Origin: Cymbidium sinense
Lineage: Eukaryota > Streptophyta > Magnoliopsida > Asparagales > Orchidaceae
Direction of reading: 5' to 3'
NCBI GenBank assembly: GCA_021442155.1
Contig: CM038214.1
Span: forward strand, 53,042,514-53,106,513
Length of the DNA: 64,000 bases
This document shows positions 24,071-36,540 of the stretch, in pieces (within the stretch, counting starts at the first letter, position 1; each line of letters starts with the position of its first letter). Under the pieces are notes generated by a model that worked only from the letters and a program-made list of their open reading frames with translations, ran no database searches and was not told the origin of the DNA. Position numbers and translations under genes: made by a program.

Positions 24071-26498
24071 GTGTTAAGATTAGATTCCTCATTGAGTCTT
24101 TTTCTAATAACCCCTACCTTTCTTGAATCTTAGTGGATTTTAGTTTCTAAAAATAAATATATATAAATCAAAATAAATGCAAGCATATTTTTGCCTATCT
24201 TTCATAATAAAATTCAAATAAAATTTGAATTCAAAAATAAAACCAAACTCAAAATCAAACTCAAATAAATTCAAAACAAATTAAAATTAAATCAAATGAA
24301 AAGCATAAATTCAATCCATAAACATAAATGGTTTTAAAACTAAATCTAAATGAAGGTCAAAGTTAGTAAACCATTTGACATAGAGTTGACTTATGTGGGT
24401 TCCCACTAAGTTAAAGGTCAACACACCAAATTTTTGCCAAATTAAGTCATTAAAGACTCAAAATTATAAAATAAATATGTGTAAATATGAATCAAATGAT
24501 TCTCAACCCAATAAGCATTGTTTCTAATTAGATCTATATAAACCCAAATGAACCATACTAAGATCAAAATTAGAATTAAATAGAAATTAATTTAAATAAA
24601 TTACTTAAAATCATATGGAAATAATCATTGAACACAATCCAATCAATCATTGGCTCTAATTTGACAAATTTGGTCATTTAATTGAAATGAGTTCAACCCA
24701 ACCCATTAAGTCCATTTTGCATTTAAATGGATCAAAATTAAAATCAATTTCAAACCAAATAAAATTAATCACTACAAATCATTCCACACATCGATTAAAC
24801 AAGATTGGAGTAAAAATGTACTTTAATTGAGTCAATTGGTTATTTGACTCAATTGAACTTAACTTAACCCATTTAAGTCAAAATGGGTCAAATTAAAATA
24901 AAACCAAATTAAACCACACATGGCTTGGAGTACTTTAACTCCAGATTAACCATTATATAATCAACACTAATTGGAACCCAAATCTAAATCCAAATGCAAT
25001 TAAATCACTTTAAATCATTTTAAATCCAAATCTTAGCTTTGGCGAACCGAAGAACTATTAAACTCGATGGAGGATGGCAAGAGCTTGGTCTCCACGGTGG
25101 TCTATGGGGAGGCAAGCTAAGATTTCTTCACCAAAGCTTCATCATGTTGAGGCAAAGGTGTACAAAACAATTTATCCATCGAGGATCAACATCGGTGAGG
25201 TATGAGTTCAAACCAACCCCATGCATAGCTTGGTTCTTTATGAAGTCAAATTGACCTATATTAAAATCAATCTTTTAGATGGATTGGAAATTAATCCTTG
25301 ATCGATTTGCAATTGAAATGGCACAATTTTATCTCTCTGATTATCGAAGATCTTCCACTAAGGGTTGATAGTCCTCGATTCTCTGGTGGAGGAAAGGGAG
25401 ATAATCTCAATCATCAGTACCTATATTTAGAATGAACAACTCTGATTTAGTTGAATTGCTCAATTCAATCCCTTTAGAAAATTAGGATCGAATACTAACT
25501 GTTCGATCCATTATCAGACGGCTCTAATCAATCTCACATCCATGCCACCTTTTGATGTGGGATCTACATGGATCCCGTGTGGTCTAGTGGTGTTTTCCAT
25601 GTGTAAAGCTGTGCTGCATCATCGCCACATGGAGCCAATGTGGATAACTAGGAAAGTTGATTTTTCTCATTAAAAAATGGTAAAAATTTACCAAAACTTC
25701 AAAAAATCATAGAAAATAAAATTCTCAACCAAAAAAATATAAATAAAAAATCTTTAATTTTTATTTAATATTTTTTGGGTAAATGAGAGTTTAAATAAAA
25801 ATAATCAAACTTTCAATCAAATTAATTTCAAACTTTTGGGAAATGAAACTAAGGTTAAAACACACCTAAGATAATTTTTTTAGGATTTATTGGAAAGTAA
25901 TTCCATGGATATGAAATATTCAAGCTATGAATATTAATTTAATGAAATTAATTAATGTTAATGTCATAAAATTATAAGAAAAATATGAAATTAACTAAAA
26001 TCATCATAATAAACTTTAATGAGTTTATAAATATTTTTAAAACCCACTAAAAAATCATAAATCCCAAAATGACCTAATTAACTAATTACTAAAATAAATT
26101 AATTCAATTAAATAGTTTGAATTTTGAAAAATAACAACAAATCAACTAAATTTCCAAAAATTCTAAATGAACCCTCCATTGATGCATCTTTCATTAAGGA
26201 ATTCAAGAAAATTAAAATCCCCTGCTAACTCCCTTTAATTTAGGCTTAATTTAGATTGTATTAAAATAATTATAACCTTAATTAGTCCTTAAGGTGAAAT
26301 TTTAGAGAACTTAAATTGGCAAGGAACTCCACTTGCTCTAAATATTTCAAGGTCAAATGGCCCTCAATTAAAAGTTGTTGAATTTCTAATCCATAGGTCA
26401 ATTTTAAGTGAAAGAATAAATTAGAAAATCATAAAAGTTTTCAATTTTTTAAAATCAATTTAAAACATTTTAATTAACATCAGAATACTTAAAGAAAA
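24071..26498 (+). repeat. LTR-like arm 4, left part (plus)
   Basis: Plus-strand arm homologous to arm 2: CAAATTGACC/TTGACC-rich proximal part, the palindrome region with CCATGCCACC and CATGTGG (25497-25640), AAACCCACTAAAAAATCATA-type A-rich middle, and TAACATCAGAATACTT immediately before the inserted PMD-gypsy element. The proximal start TTGAGTTTGTGTTA resembles the reverse complement of the arm 1/arm 2 junction. The open frame at 25039-25254 has no family support. Confidence 0.6.
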
Positions 26499-28905
26499 TA
26501 TTCACATCAAAAAATTAAGTAAAATAATCTTTGACGCACCACCATGGTGTTGTGATGTTGGCACCGAGGCGTTACTACAGCTATTCTAGAAACATAACTG
26601 GTAATTCAGTTGGGAAGCTGACAGTATGGCATCACAACATTACCATGATAGCATCGAGACACTGTGATGAAGAATTATAGTTTAAAGAGGCAAAAAAATA
26701 TACTACAGTCCCCACCCCAATGGCAAAAACTGCCCAAGGGAGTTGAGTGGGGGCAGAGGGCAGGGAAGGTGGGTCGAGTGGAATAGTTATGGGGGCAGAA
26801 AGAACCTCCCCACCAATAAAAAAAATCCTATAAAATGCAGGATTATCCTTAAGCTTCTTCTTCTTTTCTCCTACACTTAATTTCTCATGGCTCTCTTACT
26901 AGAATTGTAAGGAGACTTTCAATAGATGATCAATGATTGTTTGAGGATGCTTTCCTCTTACACAAGATCAAAGCCAAGTCCATCAATACAAACTTCATGT
27001 AAAATTCTAGAAATGTTATTTTAAATAGATTTCTATTTTAGAAATGAAATTTTGCAAGATTTCCACCACCAATCTTAGATCCAGTGGAAAATCAAATGGC
27101 ATATCTCCATCTATCTTTGATCTAGAGTGAAAAGAATGCTTACATACCCCTAAAATCCTAGAATTTAGAAGGAACCTCCGTTAAACTTAGTTTGGTGTGA
27201 GAAGAAAAAGAAACATCCCTTGTTGTTCTTAGATCAAAAATAAGAGAGAATTATATTAAAAAGATGAGAATCTAGCATTGCTAAAGTGTTACTCTGCCAA
27301 AATTTTTATAAAAATTACAATAATACTCAAGAATTCTCATTCAATATGTGCATTTTTGTCTCATGGTAGTATGGCACTAAGGTCTAGTGCCAAGGCGTTG
27401 AGCTCTCAAAAATAAAGTCCTTGGTGCTCTGTCTCATAGTGTTATGGTGTCAAATACTTAGCATTAAGGCACTATGCTCTCGGGTTTCATCTATTTAACA
27501 TACCATTACCACAATGTTGAAGTGCCATGTTTAGAAGTCTTTTCTATAGTCAAACATAATTTTGATGTGAAATGAAAACCTCCTTTTGTTGATTTTATAT
27601 CTGAAATATGGGAGAAGAGTGCTAATGTACTAAGAACAAAGTTTATCTCACACCCTTAAAGTGCATGTATGCCTGTTAGTTATCCTGAATGGACTTTTGA
27701 ACACATTGTGGCGATAAATTATTAGTGCCTAGGTGCTATTCAAATAGTCAACATGACTAATAATTGTAACTCCATGGCCCTAACCATGCAATTCCTAGGT
27801 GCCATATTTTTTAGCATTGAGTCTCATAGCATAAAATAAATTAAAATTACCTGGATGACCCCTGCATAATAGTAATTGCCTAAGTCCATTTCCTAAGCAT
27901 ACTTCATGGGTTAATATAAAAAAATGATGAATCTAAATCACTCATATGTTCCCTGGCGTATGCATAAATAATTAAATTAAATGTTTGATGATGTTGCACA
28001 TGATAAAATTTTCGGTTGGGTCTCATGACTAGGTCTGGGCAACCAAAACCTAATCATTCTTCAATGATGGTTGTGTTGATTAAATTTCCAACTGAAGGAT
28101 ATTTTAAACATTGAATGAAGTCTATCATTCAAAATATCTTAAAGCAAATAATCATCAATCCATCCATCATCATTTGTTAAAGATGATAATCTAAGAAAAC
28201 TTTGCTCATAAAAGAGCCAATGTTAAATTAAATATATCACCATATTGATACACAAACAATCTCATACTAATAAGGATGTGGCATGTGTCCTCTGTCTGCA
28301 TAGTTTTTCCACCAAATGATACCACATGAAATGCGAATACAACTAGAACCCTCTAATTGGGTGACTTGGCATCCATATAGCTCCACTATATTTTTGGTCA
28401 CGATAATAGCCTATATATTCCCTAATAGTTTTGCTCTTTGAGCCATGAATTATGGAATATATTTTATTGGCAAAAATCCTTCTATTAGCTAAATTTGACT
28501 TAAATTTGTCACCTTAGACAAATATCACCCTATGTCTACATGAACACCTTGGACAACACAACCTACAATTGTTGACAAGGATTCTTCAACTTGGTCGGGT
28601 CAACTATTTCCCCTTGACTAAGTAGACTAGGGACCATGATAGTTGAAGAATGACGGAACCATAAGATCTTGATTGGGCACATCATCATTCCCCCCAACAT
28701 ATGCTTTAAGTTAAAAGAAAAAGATAACTCCATTTTATTTGGCATTCAAAGAGGTGTAGGCCCAATCACCTTATTCGCCATGTGAATTCTACCCAGACAA
28801 TCATCTACACAATATTACACTAATATATAGCTATATATTAGAAATATGTGTTCCCATTATATATTAAAAAGATATGTTTGATTACAATCTTAATTGAGAA
28901 TTTTG
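26499..28905 (+). repeat. 5' LTR of the PMD-gypsy element
   Basis: Direct repeat of 37670-39690. Shared landmarks: TTCACATCAAAA at the start, ATAGTTTAAAG, AACTGCCCAAGGGAGT, the TATA segment, CTCTCACTAGAA-type leader with ACACAAGATCAAAGCCAAGT, ATTTCCACCA(C/T)CAATCTTAGATC, and the terminal TTTGGCATTCAAAGAGGTG followed by CCCAATCACCTTATTC. The first two bases are TA rather than TG, probably a mutation. Similarity is clear to about 28905 and becomes doubtful beyond, so the true end may lie up to about 29100. Confidence 0.85.
26829..26835 (+). promoter_or_regulatory. TATA box of the 5' LTR
   Basis: TATAAAA within TCCTATAAAA, 330 bp from the LTR start. The same TCCTATAAAA is retained in the 3' LTR at 37971-37980, 304 bp from its start. 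A pyrimidine-rich CTTCTTCTTTTCTCC segment follows in both, plausible as the transcription start region. Confidence 0.65.
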
Positions 28906-30419
28906 GCCTATTAAAGGGCACAGGAATGTCAAAGGCATTCAACAAGAAAAATAGGCTGAGCGTGATAATTTCTAATGTCCCAAACCCTAAAACCCTAAAC
29001 ATAAAAAGAGGTTTTGTCTTTTATAAAATTTCAAAGGCTATGCCAACTACTTCTAGTGAGGACAAGATGGCGGCCCAAGTTGAAGTATGTTATCATCAAT
29101 CTAATCAATGGTGCATTAGGGGAACATACTACCCCACATAATACTATCCTTACTTTAGGAAAGTAGTACCACAAAACTTCTTTCTCACACAATAAATGCC
29201 TAGGAGGGCTCATAGAAAATTTAATACTGGTTAAAGATGTTAGATTGCCCGTTAATGTTGAACAATAACATGACCCATTGGTGGAAGCAAATATACCCAT
29301 CAACAACAACTTTGATCTGATCTAATGGGTAAAAAGAAATAGCTTAAGAGGATCTATAAAGAAGTCATTTTGGGATATACATACACATCTTAGCCCATAT
29401 AATCAACCTTAGAAGGAGGAGACCTTTTCATCCAAAATTTATAATGTTCTGAAGTCTATTAAAAATAAAAACCTTCATAGTAGAATCAAGAAATTTGTGA
29501 GCCAAGTCACCAACCCAACAAATTCTTACCCTAAAAGATGTGGAAATATTCAAAAATACCATGCCTATTTCTAGTAATGCTCAAAGTATACATGCACTAT
29601 TGTTGGTGAACACTAACAATGAACCCTTAGACATAAAGACACTAATTAGTCAATTGTTGGAAGGTCCTGACAGCCATAATAGAAATTAGGTGAACCCAGG
29701 AGGGTGTGACATCTAGGATATATTCCTAGAGAACCACTACTAGAAGGTTCAGATCGATTTGGGTACCAAAAGAATCCCAACTCATCAATGATAAGACAAC
29801 CTCACTAGATGATAATGGAATAGACTCTCCTATCATCAACTGGAAACATTATTCTGAGGATGATGACATGGATGACCAACTTTTTTTAGGAAGATGAAGA
29901 TCTCCTAGCCAAAAAAGAAGAACAAAATTTTGGTCTCCAAAATACTGAAGACATTGATTACATGGAGATCGAAGTTGTTCGTATGGTTGACATGCATCTA
30001 CAAAAAAAGGCATGGTACCCAACCATTAGAATCAAGAAGAGCAACAAGGGAACTCAAGCCATCAAGTGCCTAGAAGAGAAGCTCAACTAGAATTGAAAGT
30101 GATTGAAGAGTTAACAGACATTGTAACAAGGTTATAATAGAAGATGGGTTCTTAACGTCCAAGGAGATATCAAGAATCAGCCAGCTCAACAATAGCTCAA
30201 TGAGATAACTGGGCTAATGAAAGAGCTATTTGGTCAACTCAACCTCATAGCAACTACAACACAATAAATACTTACAAGAAATTTTTGAAATGAATAATCT
30301 AATATTTTAAATGAGAGGTGTACAAAATGCTTTGCTTAATCTACCAATAACTACATCACAAAAGCATGAACCTCCAAGACAAGCTATAGTGAACACTTAT
30401 CAAGAAGCACATGTTATTA
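28906..30419 (+). other. leader and unrecognised region before gag
   Basis: Between the 5' LTR and gag. A stretch at about 29525-29700 (TLKDVEIFKNTMPISSNAQS, then DIKTLISQLLEGPDSHN) and an acidic/basic stretch to 30120 look like decayed coding sequence, but no family is recognised. No convincing primer binding site was identified. The two CCCTAAA-like units at 28984-28999 are incidental. Confidence 0.4.
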
Positions 30420-31450
30420 ATAAATCCTAAATGAAAGATCTCATCAATCAAAAGGTCAAAGTATTGATAGCTTTAGAAACTGTTGATTAATTAATTGGAA
30501 TAGGTCGACCACATTCAATTGAATATGATCAAGTACAGTACCCTAAAGGGTACATTATATCAAAGTTTAACACCTTTTCAAGAATGGAAAACCCATGGTA
30601 GCACTAAGCTCAATTTTGACCACCATGTGAAAATACTAGAGAAAATGATGGGCTATTTCTATGATAATTCATTAGCATCCTTACACACATAGCTTTTGAA
30701 TGGTATGATGAGTTACCTAATGACTCAGTGAAAACCTTCACTGAGCTAGAAACACTTTTCATTAAGAGATTTGTAAGAGCAACAAAGAAAATAATAATTA
30801 TAGATCTTGCCTTGGAAGAGAGAATGTTATCAAGTATATTACTAGATGGAGAAATCTAAGCATGAGATGTGACCAACAGCTCAGAGAAAAGCATGTAGTA
30901 GAACTCCTCATGGAGAATATCGATGATCAAATGGCCCTATATCTAGCTATGGCTACCATTAACACATTCAAGAATTACTTCATCTGCCAAATTCAAAAGG
31001 TTGCCTAAACAAGATTAGATAATATCAGTTATAATAATAACAACTCCTTTGGAAAAGAAAAATAACCAAAGTCTTGTGTCTTAAAAAGGAATGATGTGAA
31101 TATAACATTCAGATTCATAGTGGACAAGAAGGAAAATGGATGTGCGACAAACCATGACCAGGGGAATTCTCGTGACCAATAGCAAAGATGGTAGAGTTAA
31201 AGAAAAAAGGGCTTACCCTCTAAGAGAAAATGATTAAATAGTACTCATTCAAATAAGAATGTGCTGTTAAAATTTTTAAGCATGCCCTAAAGCTGGGATT
31301 ACACTTGCTAGAGCCACGACGGTCATACTAAGTGGACAAAGTTAATGATCCCAACTATTGTCCATTTCACAAGCTCATAAGCCACCTAATTGAAGATTAT
31401 TTCATCTTTAAAGATTGGGTATAAAAGCTTTATCAGAATGGAGAACTCAC
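30420..31450 (+). pseudogene. gag of the PMD-gypsy element, broken
   Basis: Capsid blocks in order: YPKGYIISKFNTFS (about 30540), FEWYDELPNDSVKTFTELET with LFIKRFVRATKK (about 30690-30790; family W-Y-x-x-L-P...S-F-x-x-L...F-x-x-R-F), then YITRWRNLSMRCDQQLREKH and VVELLMENIDDQMALYLAMA (about 30835-30960). The Gag C-terminal motif DPNYCPFHKLISHLIEDYF lies at about 31345-31405 and resembles the family's C-x2-H-x4-H-x-T-E-D-C, with the last Cys changed to Tyr. Stops and frameshifts separate the blocks. The product would be the structural polyprotein of the particle. Confidence 0.9.
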
Positions 31451-31848
31451 CTTATTAAACATTTTATCGATACATCCTGAAAAGGAAAAAAGTGAGAGTT
31501 GTTACAATGTACCCAATCCAAGATGCAAAAAGTAAAAGTGCTTTGTCAGCAGGAACTCAGAACATAAAAAATGATAAAGACAAAGCCCACCAAACATAAG
31601 AAGAAGAGGAAGGTGATTAGGAGGTCTTCATCTCAAACTAAACTAAAAGAATGATCAATATTCTTCTTGCAATAGGAGTTTTTTTATGGAAGAATTCTTT
31701 AGAGCCTGAACTCAATCCAAGAATGCCCTTCCCCAATATGGGGCAATTTTATATAATATGAAGAAATAGCAAAAATCAATCAGCCTTCTTCATCTAAGCC
31801 ATATAAATTAAGGAAGAAAATGAGGACTTGAAAGTTAAATTCTAAAAC

Positions 31849-32810
31849 TCAAAAGATAATTGAATCTTTAGAGGAATACAAACAACCTGCTTGAAGGCCA
31901 GTTAAGTTAGAAGAATACATGGCCCATTTAAAGATTTTCGTAGAAGAACCTAAAAAACAAATTTTGAAAGAAACGTATCGTGCCATAAATGTGATCACAA
32001 CTTCAATTGACTCTGAGGAAGAATTATACTTTCCCAAAGAAAAGCCTATAATGTTCTAGCCCAAAGAAGATCAAACAAAAGAAGTGACCCAAGTCCAACT
32101 AAGGAGCAAAAAATGAATCTCACTACCTCTACAATGGAATATAAATGATAAAGGCAAAGAAATTCAAATTAATGAAGATGTCTTACCCCCATCACCAACT
32201 AAATCTCAAAAGTCTACTAAAATAAGAGTAGAATATAATGTTTTATCACATTTACATAAGCTCCCTATTTTACTAAGTATCTACGATGCTCTCTTCTTGT
32301 CCAAAGAAATTTGTGAGAGATTAATCAAGGCTTCTAAAACCAAAAATAAAATGAAGCATTTTTTGCTGAAGAGAAATTGAAAGAAGACTTAACCTCTCAG
32401 AATATAGCAACCATGACATTTAGTAAGAATGACATGTTATTAGGGATGATCGAACATAATCTTTTCCTTTATGTTACAGCTAAAAATAATGTTGTTCAAA
32501 TAAAAATAATATTGATTGATCCAAGTGCTTCAGTCAATCTTGTAAGAATTAAAATGCTACGAATAGTAGTTTTATATGCTCCTTTGGAGTGAGTTGTAGA
32601 TTGTATTAGTTTCAAAGATAATGATATACTTCAACTAGCTGAAGATATAACTCTCTATGGAGGCCTAATTCAATTATTGGGTAACTGTATATTACATCAT
32701 GAAGTAGAAGATTGGAACTCAAAATTAGTATTTGGTACAACTTTGACAATAGTTAGCGGCTATGTATTGGGCATGTTGTCACTTATAGATGCATGGTGAT
32801 GTTTTAGAAA
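31849..32810 (+). pseudogene. spacer and aspartic protease of the PMD-gypsy element, broken
   Basis: A charged spacer (about 31849-32060, EEYMAHLKIFVEEPKKQILK) leads into VEYNVLSHLHKLPILLSIYD (about 32228-32290), the conserved pre-protease block also found at 15800. The protease core follows at 32377-32592: NIATMTFSKNDMLLG, HNLFLYVTAKNN, then ILIDPSASVNLVRIKML, which matches the active-site D-P-G-S-S-x-N-L and keeps the catalytic Asp. Downstream, LAEDITLYGGLIQLLG and VSGYVLGML are the decayed flap and C-terminal part. 31451-31848 is degraded linker without recognisable motifs. Confidence 0.85.
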
Positions 32811-32839
32811 AGTGAGCATATATTATGAAGTCTATGCTT

Positions 32840-34085
32840 CACTCTTTAATTGCAACCATCTGCCCTTTATGTGGATCCAGAGTATCATAAAACATTGGGA
32901 TAAGGCCACTAATACCTATTAGATTGGTCCACATGAGATGACAGTCATAATAGTTGATATGCAGGATATAGCAGGCCTCCCTATTATAAGAACTCCCTAT
33001 GAGGAATGAATTCCTTTGAGTCATGAGATTTTTCAACATCAGCCAACTTATCAGTGTAGGAGAGTTGGAAATTACATATATTCTTTAAGCCTTCATCATG
33101 CTCTAGATCACTACCAGAGGCTATACTGGGAGTGGAGATTAGGTCACAAATAATGAGGCACGATCACTTTAGATATGTGCTCTGAGAGCTTCCTATAGCT
33201 AATAGTATGCTTGTCTTATTTTGTAGAACTTGATGATCCATTTAATATAGGGTTTCATTCTTCTAAGAGGTCCAGTGTACTAGATTTGAAGTTGAGGATA
33301 GAACAAATTCCTCACACATTTTAGCATGAAACATTGAAGAGGAGCTATCTCTACTAGCCTTCATTACCACCTGGTTATGTTACTTTATGTTTCTAGGCCA
33401 CAATAAGATTTTCCATCCTTCCACTCTTTTGTTGGCCAACTTGCTTGCCTGTGACAAAAGGATAGCACTGGCACCTGTAGCATTAGCTTACTTGTATCAT
33501 GGATTGGGCATAGTAAGCATCATGATAGACTCACGATGCTATGATATGGACACTCCTTGGCACTATTTATATGGATGGAGTATGTGCATATTTTAAGAGC
33601 ATTTAGCTGTCCTAAGACACCATTAAATTTCAAGAATAGTGATTCCATCTGATTATGCAACTGAGCAGACCTACAGTTGCTTTGAACAAGGATTAAATAT
33701 GAACTTTCATGTTTGCTCCATCACATGATAGATCATTTCCAGATCATTCATAGATCATCCTGCCATAGTCTACCTACTCAAAGTCCGGGATAAAGATTTA
33801 TAGATTCTCTCACTGGTAGAGGAACACTCTTACTATAATTGAAGCAAGGACATAAATGTATAGCAGAATATCTCATTGAGCTATAGTCTGCTTAGCATTA
33901 CTATCATCGCCAAGAGTTTGTGTTCCTAGATGGATATAAACTCAATAGAGTGGCTAGGTAGTACAAGTTCACAGGGCTACACCTATACAACTACCATGGA
34001 TATTGAATATAACAGATACTCATTTATTAGGGATGTTGTCATTGTCTATTCACCTAATAGTAGATTTTATAGCATGGGCCTTCTT
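32840..34085 (+). pseudogene. plant mobile domain (PMD, MAIN/MAIL1-like) captured in a gypsy element
   Basis: PMD blocks appear in order, with stops. HLPFMWIQSIIKHWDKATNT then GPHEMTVIIVDMQDIAGLPI (32851-33009) match the PMD start L-x-x-x-L-V-E-R-W-x-x-x-T-x-T-F-x-x-x-x-G-E-M-T-V-T-L-x-D-V-x-x-x-x-G-L-P. EEELSLLAFITTWLCYFMFL, then HPSTLLLANLLACDKRIALA and PVALAYLYHGLG (33330-33510) match the domain's W-L...P-x-x-x-x-x-A-x-x-L-A-x-G-x-R-x-A-L-A-P-x-V-L-A-x-L-Y-R-x-L. FVFLDGYKLNRVAR (about 33930) matches Y-x-P-x-R-V-A-R-Q-F. PMD proteins of plants include MAIN and MAIL1 and many transposon-borne copies; the molecular role is not settled. An escaped host pseudogene is unlikely, because the copy sits in frame order after gag and protease inside two LTRs. 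Confidence 0.8.
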
Positions 34086-34234
34086 ACTCTGCCTAGGGAC
34101 TAGTTATAATTTTTGTGTTGCCCCATAAAAGGCTTACACAAGAATTAGGCACCATGGTTATTATAGATGACTTCACTCATGTTCCCATTCTTCCAGTGTT
34201 AGTTAAACCATTAGAACAAAGAAAGGAAAGTGAT

Positions 34235-35620
34235 GTCACATGGCTTTTCAAAGCAATCAAACAACTTTTATTCCATCATCATCAATGGTGAAGCACATGG
34301 TTTTTTCAAAGCAACAAGTGGAATTAAACAAGTTGACACTTTATTTCCATCCTTATTCATCTTAACACTTGATTAACTTTCTAGAATGCTGGAAGGAAAT
34401 CACAATTCCAATAGGACAATTAACTATTCTTCCAAAGGAAGATTAATGTATCTCACCTAGTCTTTGTTGATAACTTAAATACTATTTTGCAATGGATCCA
34501 AAATGTCAATCCAAAAAATCATGATTACCCTTAATACTTTTCAAACAATCTCAAGGATGACCTTCAACAAATCAAAGTGTTTATTTATTCTAGGCAAACA
34601 TTGTAAAATGGACTACAAATGAATAAAGGATTACATTGGTTTTACTCATTGTATCTCCCACTAAAGTACCTTGGTGTTAATATTCACAAAGAATGGCCAA
34701 AAACCTAATAATTTGATGGTGTTAAAAGTTCCATCAAGAAAAATCAACTCATGGAAGAATACCTTCTTATCTACTAGAGGGAGGATTGCTTTGATGTAAA
34801 GCATACTCAACTCAATCCCTCTCTATTCATTGAAAACCAAGTTGATTTCATACAAAATACAAAGGAAGATTGAAAATTTATTTAATAGATTCTTATGGAG
34901 TAGGAAGCATGCCTCTATTCACTAGATGAGCTAGGCTTCTATTCCTTAGTATATTTTATCCATATTAATTAGATGAAAGTATGGATCAAATTAAGATAAA
35001 ATGATTCTTTATGGGCTAATTATTTGCCAAGCAAATATTGCTAAATAGTCTACCCAACAATGGCTCAACCACGAAAGACATACTCTTAACTCTTGAAGAG
35101 TTTGATAACACATAGTGATGCAGCTAAAAATCTAATCCTCTAGCAGTTGGGACATGTTGCTCTCATTTCTCAAAAGATCATTGATTTCCAGAAGTCTTGT
35201 TATCTAATTACCTAACAAATAACATCCATGATCAGATGCTAGTCTCTAACTTTTAAATTGATGACAATTGAAACTTATCTAAATTGAAAGAATACCTCCC
35301 TGATAATATTCTTAAGGCAATATCCAGCATTCTCCTCATCCCACACACTAACGACAAATTAATCTTGAAATGTCATGCTGCAAAACTCTTTATGTCCAAG
35401 ACCATCTATTAGACAACTTATACCTCTATCGGATCCCATACTTAGCAACCATATCTTCTGCATGCTAGCATCAAACCCTTTATGCCCTTTTTCTGTTGGG
35501 GACCATGGCATAACTACATCCCCACTAATGATATATTAAAGCATAAAAATTCCCTTTATTTTCCACTTGTGTAAAAAGGAAGAGGAAAGTATCCATCACC
35601 TTTTATCACCTACTCAATTA
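34235..35620 (+). pseudogene. LINE reverse transcriptase (C-terminal half) and zf-RVT, broken
   Basis: SIIINGEAHGFFKATSGIKQ with VDTLFPSLFILTLD matches the LINE block I-N-G-x-x-x-G-F-F-x-x-x-R-G-L-R-Q-G-D-P-L-S-P-x-L-F. VSHLVFVDNLNTIL (about 34448-34490) is the catalytic F-A-D-D block with the second Asp changed to Asn. LKYLGVNIHKEWPKT and SWKNTFLSTRGRIAL match Y-L-G-V-P and W-x-x-x-x-L-S-x-G-G-R. LCKKEEESIHHLLSP (about 35566) is the zf-RVT region with its Cys/His set incomplete. Confidence 0.87.
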
Positions 35621-35703
35621 GTAAATAAATATGGAATCAAATGCATGCACAATTTCAAATTAATATATCATAAGAGGAGGGCTCTATACAAAGCTACTTC
35701 AAG

Positions 35704-36426
35704 GTGTGGAACCTTTCCATATGCTACAATAGAAAAGACCATGTATACATTATTCCACTGATTACTATTTGGTTCATTTGGATGATAAGAAATTTGAACA
35801 AGCATGAAAATCAAAGGGAAAGAGTAAAGGATATAGTGTCTTTAATAAAGAACTATCTTATCAAAGTTGAAGATGGAAATCTATTCAATATCTCCAACCC
35901 CCACCAGCCCAATACCCCAGGAGAACCAAAACCTACTCAAACTCTTCTCTTATATTGGAACAAACCAAAAATTTACTGTGTCAAAATTAATATTGATGGT
36001 AGCTTCCAAACACAAGATCAACTTGCTGGTATTGGTGGAGTCTTCAAAAATAACATAGAACATTGCATCTACTTCTTTTCCATTCTTTGGTTTAGAATGA
36101 ATGATCTACATGCTGAAGCAGTTGTTTACCATTTTGCTCTAAGTTTAGCAGCCTCCCTTCATCTCAAAAAATTGAAACTAATTCTTAACACTATGCAATT
36201 ATATCTCCACTGACGATAACAGTCCATGGAATATTTTTTTACATCATTAGAAACATCAAGTTGATAACTAAAAATAATTTAGTTAAATTCATCAACATTC
36301 ATCGTGAGGCTAACAAGCCTACTAACATTTTGGCTAAGATGGGCTCTCTTGTGGATAGGCCACTCTTCCCACATCAACCAATACCTCAAATTTCCCTCTC
36401 ACTTAAAAATGATTTACCAAAGTTAT
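35704..36426 (+). pseudogene. LINE C-terminal RNase H (RVT_3 type)
   Basis: A 169-codon stretch stays open from 35704 to 36213: ITIWFIWMIRNLNKHEN (the LINE linker), then VKINIDGSFQTQDQLAGIGG (RNase H strand 1 with the catalytic Asp) and HAEAVVYHFALSLAASL (the E-containing helix). After a frameshift, HREANKPTNILAKMG (about 36302-36346) is the last RNase H helix, matching R-E-x-N-x-x-A-D-x-L-A. The reading ends with a stop at 36424-36426. This is the best-preserved domain of this LINE. Confidence 0.88.
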
Positions 36427-36540
36427 AATATGTCAGAAGACTATAATTTTCTCTTTTTTTCCTTGCTTGACTTACGACTATACTGCTTTTCATTTCACAT
36501 TGGAATGTCATCTTCTTTTGCTTAAAAAAAGGGAAAATGA

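Larger units (their letters stand above)
34235..36540 (+). mobile_element. 5'-truncated L1-type LINE with RNase H, nested in the PMD region
   Basis: Starts within RT and runs to a short A-rich tail at 36525-36540. It separates the PMD (to about 34085) from the coiled-coil tail (36541 on), so it inserted after the gypsy element. Domains in order: RT palm to thumb, zf-RVT, linker, RNase H. The 5' limit is uncertain: 34086-34234 reads openly (GTMVIIDDFTHVPILP) and may still be host-element coding. No target duplication was found. Confidence 0.85.

Noticed and set aside
25039..25254. 71-codon open frame in arm 4
   Set aside because: Lies in non-coding arm sequence; the homologous part of arm 2 (around 6900) is not open in the same way.
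26494..26498. GAAAA as 5-bp target duplication of the PMD-gypsy element
   Set aside because: No matching GAAAA could be placed after a clear 3' LTR end, because that end is uncertain between 39690 and 39885.
28981..29000. CCCTAAA-like units suggesting an interstitial telomere repeat
   Set aside because: Only two imperfect units; expected by chance in AT-rich plant DNA.
32840..34085. PMD region as a host MAIN-like pseudogene
   Set aside because: It follows gag and protease on the same strand within paired LTRs and has no intron or flanking host exons that I can see. Capture by the gypsy element is simpler.
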